Assembly (NCBI RefSeq): GCF_001273775.1
Contig: NZ_CP011801.1
Coordinates: 372,001-436,000, forward strand
Length of the DNA: 64,000 nt
From: Nitrospira moscoviensis
GTDB lineage: Bacteria > Nitrospirota > Nitrospiria > Nitrospirales > Nitrospiraceae
Reading direction: 5' to 3'
Position 1 is the first letter of the stretch, and the number at the start of each line of letters is the position of its first letter. Positions 18,687-27,019 of this stretch are shown here, in pieces. The notes beneath the pieces were generated by a model, which had not been told where the DNA came from, ran no database searches, and saw only the letters and a program-made list of their open reading frames with translations. The position numbers and the translations under genes were made by a program.

Positions 18687-19118
18687 ATGACCCGCGAGCA
18701 AGCCATGGTCGAGGAGTTTCATCGCACGTTCGACATCCTGGTCCAAGATCGGCCGGCGGTTCCCGCCGCCGGGACGAAAGAGTTGCGCCTGCGCCTGATT
18801 CAGGAAGAGTTCGATGAACTGCGGGAGGCCATGGGACAAGACAATCTGGCCGCCGTCGCAAAAGAGATGGCCGACTTGCTCTACGTCGTCTATGGCACGG
18901 CGGTGTCCTATGGGATCGACATGGAGCCGGTGTTCCGGGAAGTGCATCGCTCGAATCTGAGCAAGGTCGGTGGCTACAAGCGAGCCGACGGGAAATGGGT
19001 CAAGCCGCCGACCTATTCACCGGCGTGCCTGCAGCCCATCTTGGATCAACAAGCCGAGCCCGCACTGACGACCGGCGCAGCGGCTCACCGCGGTCCATCC
19101 GATTCGCAGGTTCCATGA
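18687..19118 (+). CDS. MazG-like nucleotide pyrophosphohydrolase
   Basis: 143 residues; an all-helical MazG-like fold at about 1-110. EEFDELREAM and KEMADLLYVVYGTAVSYGID give the EExxE and ExxD pattern that binds magnesium. The C-terminal 30 residues look disordered. It would hydrolyse an NTP or similar nucleotide; the substrate cannot be read from the sequence. AAAGGAGC precedes the ATG. The stop overlaps the next gene as ATGA. Confidence 0.8.
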   Translation: MTREQAMVEEFHRTFDILVQDRPAVPAAGTKELRLRLIQEEFDELREAMGQDNLAAVAKEMADLLYVVYGTAVSYGIDMEPVFREVHRSNLSKVGGYKRADGKWVKPPTYSPACLQPILDQQAEPALTTGAAAHRGPSDSQVP

Positions 19119-19627
19119 GACACCTGCATTGTCCGACCTGTGGCACCCCCTTCGTGCGGGTCACCGCCCAGGAAGGGACTATGGAGCGGCTGCTCAATCG
19201 CGTCAACGTCTTCCCCTTCCGCTGCCAGCTCTGCACCGCGCGTTTCCATGCCTTCTGGACCGGGTCGCCGAACGGCACGCAAGCGGTCGATCGCCGGCAA
19301 TACAAACGCTTGCCGACTTCGCTGCGCGCGCAGCTGCTGGCCGACAATGCCGTACGGACGAACAATCGCGTGACGGATATTTCCATGGCGGGATGCACCT
19401 TGGAGGGCGCGACGGCGTTGCCGCGCGGCACGTTTCTCGAACTGCGGATCACCCCGGTGTCGGATGAGGAAGAGATCAAGGTCGACACGGCGATGATCTG
19501 TTCGCTTCGGCCGGATTCGACGGGCGTGCGGTTCCTGGAATTCCATGCGAACGAGAAGCAGCGTCTCAGCCGACTTGTCCTGAGCCTGCTCGTCGGCCAG
19601 AGCGTCCATCCGAATCCCTATTCGTAA
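19115..19627 (+). CDS. PilZ-domain protein with N-terminal zinc ribbon
   Basis: 170 residues. CPTC (residues 6-9) and CQLC (37-40) form a probable zinc ribbon. The PilZ domain follows, with RRQYKRLP (the RxxxR arm that binds cyclic di-GMP) and DISMAGCTLEG (DxSxxG). A cyclic-di-GMP receptor is therefore likely; the output is unknown. The start at 19115 comes from the ATGA overlap with the MazG-like gene. The earlier in-frame starts would read across that gene. Confidence 0.82.
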   Translation: MRHLHCPTCGTPFVRVTAQEGTMERLLNRVNVFPFRCQLCTARFHAFWTGSPNGTQAVDRRQYKRLPTSLRAQLLADNAVRTNNRVTDISMAGCTLEGATALPRGTFLELRITPVSDEEEIKVDTAMICSLRPDSTGVRFLEFHANEKQRLSRLVLSLLVGQSVHPNPYS

Positions 19628-19636
19628 CGCTCCACG

Positions 19637-20494
19637 TCAACGCTTCACCCCGACAGTGACCAGCAGATTATCGATGAGCCGGACGGAGCCCAGGCGCACG
19701 GAGCCCAGCAGGACGGCCCGCCTGTCTACGGCGGTCAGAGGCTCCAACGTCACCGGATCGCACACGGCCAGGTACTCGACCGTGACGGAGGCTTCGCGCC
19801 GGACGACGTCCGCCATGACGCGTTCGACGGCCGATCCCTCCCGCACGCCTCGGCGGATCGCTGCGGCGCCGGCTTGCAGGCTCCGATACAGAAGCGGCGC
19901 GGCGGCCCGCTGGTCGGCGGATAGATAGACGTTGCGGGAGCTCATGGCGAGCCCGTCCGGCTCGCGCACGGTCGGCTGCACCGCGATCTCCACGCCCAGA
20001 TTCAGATCCGTCACGAGCCGCCGGACCAGCGCGGCCTGCTGAAAATCCTTTTGCCCAAAGAGTGCGATATGGGGCCGGACGATCCCGAAAAGTTTCGTAA
20101 CGACGGTCGCGACGCCGGCGAAGTGGTGCGGCCGTGCCTCGCCCTCCCATCGGCGGGCGATTCCGGGCACCGATACGATCGTCTGGAAGCCTGGCGGATA
20201 CATGGCGGCGGCGGTCGGCTCGAAACAGATGTCCACACCCTCCGCCCGGCACAGCGCCCGATCCCGGGCAATCGGCCGCGGGTACTTCGCCAGATCTTCC
20301 TGAGGTCCGAACTGGGTGGGATTCACGAAAATGCTCACGACCAACGCGTCGCAGGCGAGCCGCGCGGCCCGGATGAGCGAGCGATGGCCGTCATGGAGGG
20401 CGCCCATCGTCGGCACGAAGCCGATCGTCACGCCTTCGCGCCGGAGGCGATCGCTCCAGGCGGTTACGGCAGCCGGGGCACGAACGATTTTCAT
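19637..20494 (-). CDS. panC: Pantothenate synthetase
   Basis: Joins pantoate and beta-alanine with ATP, the last step to pantothenate. The 285-residue protein carries VPTMGALHDGHRSLI (HxGH nucleotide motif), FVNPTQFGPQEDL, FGQKDFQQAALVRRL and MSSRNVYLS. The start at 20494 is set by its ATGA overlap with the folK stop; an in-frame GTG seven codons earlier is less likely. It is translated after folK in one minus-strand operon. Confidence 0.96.
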   Translation of the reverse strand: MKIVRAPAAVTAWSDRLRREGVTIGFVPTMGALHDGHRSLIRAARLACDALVVSIFVNPTQFGPQEDLAKYPRPIARDRALCRAEGVDICFEPTAAAMYPPGFQTIVSVPGIARRWEGEARPHHFAGVATVVTKLFGIVRPHIALFGQKDFQQAALVRRLVTDLNLGVEIAVQPTVREPDGLAMSSRNVYLSADQRAAAPLLYRSLQAGAAAIRRGVREGSAVERVMADVVRREASVTVEYLAVCDPVTLEPLTAVDRRAVLLGSVRLGSVRLIDNLLVTVGVKR

Positions 20495-21045
20495 GATTCC
20501 GCGCGTGGACTGCACGAGGGGCGGGAGCCGTAGCGGGTCGAGGGCTGCGGAAAGAGCAACCGGACTTCCGGCCGATCCGGCACCTCGGCCAGCAACTGGC
20601 TGATCGACTTATGCAACGTCGGATGTTCCCAGAGGGGATCGAGCTCGCTCATCGGCATGAGGACAAAGCGCCGGTGGTGCAGGCGGGGATGCGGTACGGT
20701 GAGGTCCGGCTCGTCGATTACCATCTGATCGTAAAAGAGAATGTCCAGATCGATGGTCCGCGGGCCCGAGCGATTCTCTTCGTCGCGCCCCAACGAGCGT
20801 TCGATCTCGCGCAGCACGGTCAAAAGGCTCTTAGGGGTCAGGTCCGTCTCCAGCCGCACCACGCCGTTGAGGAACCACCCTGTTCCCGGCTGCGCATGGT
20901 CGTAGACCGGTTCGCTTTCGTACAGCAGCGAGACGCCCGTGAGTTGAGAATGCGGCAGCAAGCTTAGCAGCGTCACGGCCCGATCGCAGAAATCGACGCG
21001 ATTGCCGACGTTCGAGCCGAAGCCGATGAAGACAGTTTCTCTCAT
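20491..21045 (-). CDS. folK: Hydroxymethyldihydropterin pyrophosphokinase
   Basis: Transfers pyrophosphate from ATP to the pterin in folate synthesis. 184 residues: FIGFGSNVGNR near the N-terminus, FLNGVVRLETDL, and RSGPRTIDLDILFYD (about residues 94-108) with the metal-binding DLD. The ATG at 21045 gives the standard start MRETVFIGFG; the longer reading upstream runs into the tandem repeat between folK and dapL. Confidence 0.95.
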   Translation of the reverse strand: MRETVFIGFGSNVGNRVDFCDRAVTLLSLLPHSQLTGVSLLYESEPVYDHAQPGTGWFLNGVVRLETDLTPKSLLTVLREIERSLGRDEENRSGPRTIDLDILFYDQMVIDEPDLTVPHPRLHHRRFVLMPMSELDPLWEHPTLHKSISQLLAEVPDRPEVRLLFPQPSTRYGSRPSCSPRAES

Positions 21046-21046
21046 A

Positions 21047-21134
21047 GCGACGAGTGACGAGTGACGAGTGACGAGACAAGCAAGGACGGACATGCACTTA
21101 CTTGTCACCCGTCACCGGTCACTTGTCACGGTAG
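21047..21134. repeat. Heptamer tandem repeat with matching inverted arm
   Basis: Three perfect copies of GACGAGT (21049-21069) and a fourth ending in A are followed, after about 20 bases, by TTGTCAC/CCGTCAC-type units on the other arm. The two arms are roughly complementary, so the stretch could fold into a long imperfect hairpin in the folK-dapL gap. Confidence 0.6.
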
Positions 21135-21135
21135 T

Positions 21136-22311
21136 TCAAAATCCCGCCTTCTTAATCCGCTCCACCGCCTCGGCCAGCCGCTCTTTGGTCGTGCAGACGG
21201 TCATGCGGATGTAGCCCTCGCCCGGGGCGCCGAACCCGTTGCCCGGCGTCGTCACGATGCCGGCCTTTTCCAACAGATGCGCGGTGAAGGACGCGGAGGT
21301 ATAGCCCTTCGGCACCGTCACCCAAATATAGAAGGCGGCGGGCGGCGGATCGACTTCGAGCCCCAGCTTTGTCAGGCCGGGGATGAGGGTGTCACGCCGC
21401 TCCTGATAAATCTTCCGGATGCCGTCCGTGACGGAATCGTCCAGCCCCAACGCCGTGATGCCGGCCGCCTGCACCGCCTCAAAGACGCCGCTGTCCAGGT
21501 TGCTCTTCACCTTACCGAGACCGGCCAAGACATCCTTGTTCCCGACGGCGAAGCCCAGGCGCCAGCCGGTCATATTATAGGTCTTGGACAGGGAGTGAAA
21601 CTCCACGCCCACGTCTTTCGCGCCATCGACCTCCATGAAGCTGGCCGGCCGTTTGCCGTCGTAATAGATCTCGGAATAGGCCGCGTCGTGGCAGACGATC
21701 ACCTGGTTCTCCTGCGCGAATTCCACGACACGCTTGAAGTAGTCCTTCGTCATGATGACCGACGTGGGATTGTTCGGCGAATTGAGCCACATCAGCTTGG
21801 CTTTCTTCGCGACGTCTTTCGGAATCGCGTCGAGGTCGGGCAGGAAGCCGTTGGCCTTCGTGAGCGGCATGATGTGAGACACCCCGCCGGAAAAGCTGGT
21901 CCCCACGGGATAGACCGGATAGCCGGGACTGGGCACCAGCACCACGTCGCCCGGATCGACGAACGCCAGATGGATGTGGCCGATACCTTCTTTCGACCCG
22001 ATCAACGTCAATACTTCGTTGGCCGGGTCGAGCGTGACGCGGAACCGCCGCTTGTACCAGTCGGCCACCGCCTTACGAAAGGCCGGCATGCCCTCGTACG
22101 ACGGATACTGATGGTGCTTCGGGTTCGTGGCCGCCTGTGCAAGGCTGTCGATGATCGGGGCGGGCGTCGGCAAATCGGGATCCCCGATGCCGAGGTTGAT
22201 GATGTCCACCCCGCGCGCAATCGCCTCCTGCTTCATTTTATCGATGGCGGCGAACAGGTACGGGGGAAGCGTCTTGATGCGGTTTGCGACTTCGATCGGG
22301 AAACCAGCCAT
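21136..22311 (-). CDS. dapL: LL-diaminopimelate aminotransferase
   Basis: Converts tetrahydrodipicolinate directly to LL-diaminopimelate with glutamate, bypassing the acylated intermediates. 391 residues: NLGIGDPDLPTPAPIIDSL, YPSYEGMPAFRKAV, WLNSPNNPTSV, and HSLSKTYNMTGWRLGF with the PLP lysine. The N-terminus PIEVANRIKTLPPYLFAAID is typical of the DapL2 branch. The ATG at 22311 fits the family start; an in-frame GTG five codons upstream overlaps the AGGAG and is unlikely. With dapA, dapB and lysA it gives most of the lysine route; dapF is not in the window. Confidence 0.88.
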   Translation of the reverse strand: MAGFPIEVANRIKTLPPYLFAAIDKMKQEAIARGVDIINLGIGDPDLPTPAPIIDSLAQAATNPKHHQYPSYEGMPAFRKAVADWYKRRFRVTLDPANEVLTLIGSKEGIGHIHLAFVDPGDVVLVPSPGYPVYPVGTSFSGGVSHIMPLTKANGFLPDLDAIPKDVAKKAKLMWLNSPNNPTSVIMTKDYFKRVVEFAQENQVIVCHDAAYSEIYYDGKRPASFMEVDGAKDVGVEFHSLSKTYNMTGWRLGFAVGNKDVLAGLGKVKSNLDSGVFEAVQAAGITALGLDDSVTDGIRKIYQERRDTLIPGLTKLGLEVDPPPAAFYIWVTVPKGYTSASFTAHLLEKAGIVTTPGNGFGAPGEGYIRMTVCTTKERLAEAVERIKKAGF

Positions 22312-22401
22312 GATAGTGTGACGCACTCCTTTCTGATATGGAGACTCAGCCTGACGCTCCGGTACGAGAGCGCCTAGGCTACTTCAGGAGTCGACCGGGA
22401 A

Positions 22402-23085
22402 TCAATTGGCGGCGGAGACGAGATGGTGAATCAGCCGGTCGGCGAACTGATGCAGCGTCGGGAGGTGCGGCGCCGCCTGGATCTTTACCTCCTGTGCCGT
22501 CAGCTTCGCCTTGATGAGATCCGGCGTGCATTCGCGGCAGAGCGCATCGATGCCGGCTGCTTCCATCTCTAAATGGAAGAGCAACCCATAGGCGCATGAG
22601 CCGTAGCGAAAGGCTTGTAACGGCGCAATGGCAGAACCGGCCAGCGGCTCGCAGCCTTGGGGCAGGTCGAAGACCTCGCCATGCCACTCGAACACCTCGA
22701 ACGAATCAGGCAGGGCCTTGAACACCGGATCGTGCCGAGCCTCCGGTGCCAGCTTGATCGGCGTCATGCCGATCTCAAGCGCCTTCCCCGGTCTGATAGT
22801 GGCACCGAGCGCCTTCGCCATGAATTGACTGCCGAGACAGACCCCAAGCACCGGTTTGCCGGCGAGCAATGCTGCGCGGATAAGAGCCGTCTCTTCGGCG
22901 ATCCATTGATCCGGATCATTCACCGACATCGGGCCGCCCATGACGATCAGCAGATCACCGGCGTCCTTCGGTAACCCGTCTTTGGGGATGAGATAGCGTT
23001 CGAGTGCCGCGCCGCGCAGAGCCAGCGAAGCGGCGAAAGCACCGGGACCTTCGAAGGGGACGTGTTGAAGACAGATGGCGCGCAT
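22402..23085 (-). CDS. Class I glutamine amidotransferase (GMP synthase-like)
   Basis: 227 residues. MGGPMSVND, then GVCLGSQFMAKALGA with the nucleophilic cysteine, and FHLEMEA with the histidine-glutamate of the triad. It is a stand-alone amidotransferase domain, like YebF/GuaA-type proteins of unknown acceptor, and not a full GMP synthase (no ATP-pyrophosphatase domain). It is the first gene of the minus strand after the dapL end; a short imperfect hairpin lies in the gap (about 22345-22378). Confidence 0.85.
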   Translation of the reverse strand: MRAICLQHVPFEGPGAFAASLALRGAALERYLIPKDGLPKDAGDLLIVMGGPMSVNDPDQWIAEETALIRAALLAGKPVLGVCLGSQFMAKALGATIRPGKALEIGMTPIKLAPEARHDPVFKALPDSFEVFEWHGEVFDLPQGCEPLAGSAIAPLQAFRYGSCAYGLLFHLEMEAAGIDALCRECTPDLIKAKLTAQEVKIQAAPHLPTLHQFADRLIHHLVSAAN

Positions 23086-23095
23086 AATCGTTCCG

Positions 23096-23125
23096 TTGAC
23101 AATTAATCAGGAGTCCTCGTACTCT
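23096..23125 (+). promoter_or_regulatory. Possible promoter of the hicB gene
   Basis: TTGACA at 23096-23101, 18-base spacer, TACTCT at 23120-23125. The -35 box is perfect, the -10 box moderate. It would start transcription about 50 bases before hicB and overlaps nothing else. Confidence 0.45.
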
Positions 23126-23180
23126 CCTACCCGATAAAGAGACTACACTGCAAGCCTATCGTCGACCGAGGAGCCGTGTC

Positions 23181-23393
23181 ATGGAGCAGAATTACACTGC
23201 TGTGATCAAACAGGACGTCGGATGGTGGATCGGCTGGATCGAAGAAATACCGGGTGTAAACTGTCAGGAGCGTAGCCGCGAAGCCTTGATCGAAACGCTT
23301 CGGGTGACCCTGCGAGAAGCACTGGAACTGAATCGCCAGGAAGCCTTAGGGGGCGGCAGGGGGAACTTTGAAGAAGCCTCAATCGCCGTATGA
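23181..23393 (+). CDS. HicB-family antitoxin (orphan)
   Basis: 70 residues with the HicB fold start YTAVIKQDVGWWIGWIEEIP, GVNCQERSREALIETLRVTL and a C-terminal helix. HicB proteins bind and block the HicA mRNA interferase, and many also bind their own promoter. GAGGAG precedes the ATG. No intact hicA follows; only a decayed C-terminal piece is found, so it is either a left-over antitoxin or one with another partner. Confidence 0.82.
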   Translation: MEQNYTAVIKQDVGWWIGWIEEIPGVNCQERSREALIETLRVTLREALELNRQEALGGGRGNFEEASIAV

Positions 23394-23490
23394 ACATCAT
23401 CCTTCACTAAACACTCGTTCTGCTGTACCGCGCCATACCGAAATCAGCGACCATCTCGCCAGAAAAATCTGCTAGGACCTAAAGATCTCA
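23392..23490 (+). pseudogene. Decayed hicA toxin (C-terminal remnant)
   Basis: Directly after the hicB stop a short stretch reads EHHPSLNTRSAVPRHTEI and then SDHLARKIC, a stop, DLKI in one frame. SxVPRHxEIxDxLARKICxDL is the C-terminal half of HicA proteins. The N-terminal third, with the glycine-rich start and the usual start codon, is missing, and TAG at 23473-23475 interrupts the last helix. The gene is dead. The call rests on motif memory, but the agreement runs over about 25 residues. Confidence 0.65.
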
Positions 23491-23550
23491 AAGGTTCCTT
23501 AGAAGAAAGTGGCCTCTTTTAGCCTATCTCGACAACGTCGCTAATGAACC

Positions 23551-24069
23551 ATGTCCGCTACAGTCCGCGCTATTCGGGCCGACATCACCACGTTGAATGT
23601 TGACGCCATCGTCAATGCCGCGAACTCTTCGCTGCTGCCCGGCGGGGGGGTGTGCGGGGCGATCCATCGGGCGGCTGGTCCGGCATTGGTTGAGGAGTGC
23701 CGGTTACTCGGAGGCTGCCAAACTGGAGATGCGAAGCTGACGAAGGGCTATCGCTTGCCCGCTCGGTATGTCATTCACACGGTCGGACCAGTCTGGCACG
23801 GAGGACGGAGCGGCGAAGCGGACCAACTGACTTCCTGTTATCGCCGCTCGATCGAAGTGGCCGCCGCACAGGGGATTACCACCCTAGCCTTCCCGAGCAT
23901 CAGCACCGGCATCTATGGATATCCCATCGATGAAGCCGCGAGTCTTGCCGTAGCGACTGTTCGCCGGTCCTTGTCTGGATTCCCCACCGTGCGCGAGGTG
24001 ATCTTCTGTTGCTTCTCGCCGGCCGACTTGGCCGTGTATGAAAGACAGCTCGGAAAACCGGAGACCTAA
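23551..24069 (+). CDS. Macrodomain protein, ADP-ribose processing
   Basis: 172 residues of a single MacroD-type domain: [16 protein letters not shown]-like start (here [19 protein letters not shown]), [15 protein letters not shown], and [16 protein letters not shown] at the ribose. The family removes ADP-ribose from proteins or deacetylates O-acetyl-ADP-ribose. The usual catalytic aspartate in GGGVDGAI is a cysteine here, which may alter activity. The start is ATG 23551; no strong Shine-Dalgarno site is seen. Confidence 0.88.
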   Translation: MSATVRAIRADITTLNVDAIVNAANSSLLPGGGVCGAIHRAAGPALVEECRLLGGCQTGDAKLTKGYRLPARYVIHTVGPVWHGGRSGEADQLTSCYRRSIEVAAAQGITTLAFPSISTGIYGYPIDEAASLAVATVRRSLSGFPTVREVIFCCFSPADLAVYERQLGKPET

Positions 24070-24155
24070 GCGTGCGGCCGTTATCTTGCACGGTCGCGTC
24101 CGTCCGGCGCATGGAGTCTAGCCGTCCCCCATCAGGCTGCGTTACAATCCGCGCC

Positions 24156-24962
24156 ATGACGCATTCGATCAAATCCGAAGACGACCTGCGCTGGCTGATC
24201 GGCCATACGGGCGGGTTTCGCGGCGGGTATGTGACCGATGTCCATCTGTCGAAGCGGCGGCTGTTCGACGAAGAGTCGGGCCGCGATGTGTTGGCCGATA
24301 CGATCGTGACGATTACGATCCGCTATCAGGTTCGCGGGATCGTGCGGGTCGCCAAGCTCGTGATGAACGGGGTGACGGATTTTTCCGTCTTCGAGCAGGA
24401 AGGCGCCGATTGCTCGGCGCTGACCGTCATTCAGGCCGAGGCGACCGGCGGCCGGCTGCGGTTGTGGTTCGATCCGCAAGGAGAGTTGTACGTGGTGTGC
24501 GAAGAAGCGGAATTCGAAGAGGTCTCCGCTCCGCTGATCGAGCAGGGGCCGGGACAGGAAGTGGCGCGCTGGACCTTTCAAGGCCAAGCCGGCGAAGGGC
24601 CGGGCCTGGAGCGGCTGTTGGCGGCGCTGGACCGCGCCGGCATGCCGTGCGTCTGGCGTGAGGTGAAGCGGGGCGGCCGCGCGCATCCCGCCATCCAGTG
24701 GGAGGGGGATCTCATCCCCAGCGGCGAGTCGAGCGACCCCGCGGCGAGCCGTGTGCGGGTCATGGTCTACAGCGCGCTCGATGGAGAGGGATTCGGCATC
24801 ATGCTGCGGGTGGAGGCGTCACGCGGCGGCGCCGGCTCGCGGGTGCTGGCCGCGCTGGCGGAGCACATCACGCAGTCGTACTGCGGGCGGTGTCTGGTCG
24901 GGACGACGATTATTCCCGGAGAACAGTGGGAAAGCTGGGTCGCGCAGGCCGGCCGGCGTTAA
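24156..24962 (+). CDS. Hypothetical protein
   Basis: 268 residues, no recognised family. It starts MTHSIKSEDDLRWLIGHTGG, has KRRLFDEESGRDVLADTIVT, a run of beta-like strands (RLRLWFDPQGELYVVCEEAEF), and ends in SYCGRCLVGTTIIPGEQW. There is no signal or membrane segment. It may be a soluble protein with a beta-sandwich first half. A longer frame opens from 24072; the ATG at 24156 is chosen because the earlier start lacks a ribosome site. It converges with the methyltransferase gene. Confidence 0.6.
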   Translation: MTHSIKSEDDLRWLIGHTGGFRGGYVTDVHLSKRRLFDEESGRDVLADTIVTITIRYQVRGIVRVAKLVMNGVTDFSVFEQEGADCSALTVIQAEATGGRLRLWFDPQGELYVVCEEAEFEEVSAPLIEQGPGQEVARWTFQGQAGEGPGLERLLAALDRAGMPCVWREVKRGGRAHPAIQWEGDLIPSGESSDPAASRVRVMVYSALDGEGFGIMLRVEASRGGAGSRVLAALAEHITQSYCGRCLVGTTIIPGEQWESWVAQAGRR

Positions 24963-24972
24963 ACGAACGCGC

Positions 24973-25701
24973 TCAGACGGAATGCTCGCTGGCGTAGTGC
25001 CCGCCGGCGTTGCCGTGCGCATAGCCGGCTGCGCCGTTCCCGTTCGCATAGCTCGCTGCGGCGCCGTTCAGCACGACATAGCCGTTCTTGGCGTTCACGC
25101 ATTCCACCAGGGCCCAGAATCTGAGCGGATTCACCTGCTGCTTGCGGGCGACATGCAGGGTCGTGCCTTCCAGCACCGTGCTGAGCGACAGATCCGTGCG
25201 CCAGCCGAGATGTTTGGTGAGCGGGGAAATCACCTTCTCCACGGCGGCGATCAGCTTGTTCCCGTTGCGGAAGTGGTTCAGCATGACGATGCGCCCGCCG
25301 GGACGGCAGACACGGATCATTTCGTTGACCACCTTGCGATAGTCGGGCACCGCCGTGACCACGTAGGCGGCGACGACCGTGTCGAAGGTATCGTCGGGAA
25401 AATTCATCGCGCCGGCGTCCATGCGCTGCAGCTCGACGTGCGTCAATCGTAACGCTTCCGACCGCTCTTTGGCTTTCGCCAACATGCCTTCCGACAAGTC
25501 GATCCCGACGATGCGGCAATGGCGCGGATACATGGGCAGCGCCAAGCCGGTGCCGACGCCGACCTCGAGCACCCGCTCGTTCGGTTGGACGTTCAGGTTG
25601 CGAATCGCCGATTCGCGGCCTTCGTGAAAGACTTTGCCAAAAATCTGATCGTAGACGCCCGCATAGGAGGTGTAGACCCGTTCGACCTTCTTGAGATCCA
25701 T
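24973..25701 (-). CDS. Class I SAM-dependent methyltransferase
   Basis: 242 residues. VLEVGVGTGLALPMYPRH (SAM motif I, about 44-61), VGIDLSEGMLAKAKE and DTFDTVVAAYVVTAVPDY fit small-molecule or phospholipid methyltransferases such as PmtA. The last 30 residues are a low-complexity tail of Gly, Asn, Ala, Tyr and His (for example YANGNGAAGYAHGN), which is not part of the fold. GAGGAGAT precedes the ATG. The substrate is unknown. Confidence 0.85.
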   Translation of the reverse strand: MDLKKVERVYTSYAGVYDQIFGKVFHEGRESAIRNLNVQPNERVLEVGVGTGLALPMYPRHCRIVGIDLSEGMLAKAKERSEALRLTHVELQRMDAGAMNFPDDTFDTVVAAYVVTAVPDYRKVVNEMIRVCRPGGRIVMLNHFRNGNKLIAAVEKVISPLTKHLGWRTDLSLSTVLEGTTLHVARKQQVNPLRFWALVECVNAKNGYVVLNGAAASYANGNGAAGYAHGNAGGHYASEHSV

Positions 25702-25996
25702 AAATCCCTTATCTCCTCAACGCACCACAAGATTCACATCCTGCGCACCCCGGAGACCAGGGATGGCTGTTGCCAATGTGACCAGTGGGAGAACACCCGA
25801 AGGCGGGAAACTTATAGAGAAGTGCGAGACGCCCGCCCAACCTCTGATTTTCGTACTGTAGCCAAGTCCATACGAACGAGTCAACAGCTTCTTCATACAA
25901 GGCGGCACACCCTGCGGAATATCCTAGGGGACTCGCCGAAAGACTCTAGCCGGCGGCGGCTTGATTCGCGCTTCTTCCTGTGGGATAGGTACGCGC
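25702..25996. other. Gap without supported gene
   Basis: 295 bases between the methyltransferase start and the next plus-strand membrane gene. Short open frames on both strands show no family motif. GGATAGG lies before the ATG at 25997. No promoter stands out. Confidence 0.5.
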
Positions 25997-26620
25997 ATGA
26001 TCTTGGCCGGGTTGTTCGCGGCGATTCTCTTTCTCGGGCTGGTCGTCGGCGATTGGTTGTACTTCGTCCGTCTTACGCCCGATGCGGTTCGGTACGGCTG
26101 CAGCGTCGCGCGGGTGGAGGATCGCTTCAAAGCCACCAGCGTCGCGTCGCTGCGCGCGCGGTTTCCGGCCGACGGCCTGTTGCTGCTGCCGCACGGCGTG
26201 GCGCGACTTTCCGGCGAATGGAATTCCATCGCCATTCGCCCGCAATATCACCTCTTCTCCATGAGCTTTCGGACGGCGTGGCCGGTGAAAGGGTTGATTC
26301 ACGTGTCCGATGACGGGCAGGACGTGCGCGCGTTGTGCGTGAAGCGCATTCCGTGGTCGTCGGCGCTTCTGACGCTCGGCTGGTTTGTGGTCGTCGCGTT
26401 CGGCTCGCTCACCTTCGTCGTGCGGTACACGTTGGACGGAGGGTTCGGTTCGCTGAGCGGCATCCTGATGGGCGCGGGCATCATCGGCATCGCCCTGCTC
26501 GTCTTGGCCTTCGGTCTCGTCACGGTCGTCTTTTCGTATCGCCTCGAAAACAGCCGTTTGGCGAAAGTCTACGACGAGCTGCGCGAACGGCTGGAGTCCG
26601 GCGCGGGCATCACGCGGTAA
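25997..26620 (+). CDS. Hypothetical inner-membrane protein
   Basis: 207 residues with one N-terminal helix (MILAGLFAAILFLGLVVGDW), a 90-residue loop probably outside the cytoplasm, and two helices at about 115-140 and 150-185. The C-terminus is a short amphipathic helix. Not assigned to a family. The start at 25997 gives a compact signal-anchor; an in-frame TTG 12 codons earlier is possible. It converges with the next minus-strand gene, ends overlapping by 11 bases. Confidence 0.6.
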   Translation: MILAGLFAAILFLGLVVGDWLYFVRLTPDAVRYGCSVARVEDRFKATSVASLRARFPADGLLLLPHGVARLSGEWNSIAIRPQYHLFSMSFRTAWPVKGLIHVSDDGQDVRALCVKRIPWSSALLTLGWFVVVAFGSLTFVVRYTLDGGFGSLSGILMGAGIIGIALLVLAFGLVTVVFSYRLENSRLAKVYDELRERLESGAGITR

Positions 26621-26954
26621 AGAGCGAGAGAAAGTGGTCGTATTCGGGCGGCAGATCGAGCGCGGCGCGGTTACGCGCCAACCCGGCGATGATGCCGCGA
26701 TGCTTCTTCGCCAGACCGGACGAGTCGAACGCGCGCCGGAATTGCTCCCATTGCAGAGCGGGATCGGCGGCGATCCGTTCTTGTTCCAACGGCGGCAGCG
26801 CGTGCAGGTTCGTCGTCAACGCGCGGATCGCCTTTTCCACGCTCTCGTAAGGCGGGGCCAGCTTCAGCTGCGCGTAGAAGATCTCCAGGTGGCGGCGGAA
26901 CTCCTCCCGCAGTCGTTCGATCACGGAGATGGAAGACCGATCGGATGGCGCCAT
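26610..26954 (-). CDS. Hypothetical protein
   Basis: 114 residues, predicted helical, with IERLREEFRRHLEIFYAQL and QWEQFRRAFDSSGLAKKHRG. No signal or cysteine. The ATG at 26954 (MAPSDRSSISV) is chosen; an in-frame start 23 codons earlier reads a proline- and cysteine-rich segment that looks like noncoding DNA. Function unknown. Confidence 0.6.
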   Translation of the reverse strand: MAPSDRSSISVIERLREEFRRHLEIFYAQLKLAPPYESVEKAIRALTTNLHALPPLEQERIAADPALQWEQFRRAFDSSGLAKKHRGIIAGLARNRAALDLPPEYDHFLSLFTA

Positions 26955-27019
26955 GATCGGCGGGATGATACGGGATGGCGGTTCGCGCTGACAACCGGGG
27001 GGAGAATGGCAATCGCCAC

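Noticed and set aside
21047-21134. CRISPR array
   Set aside because: Units are only seven bases long, without spacers, and no cas gene is present.
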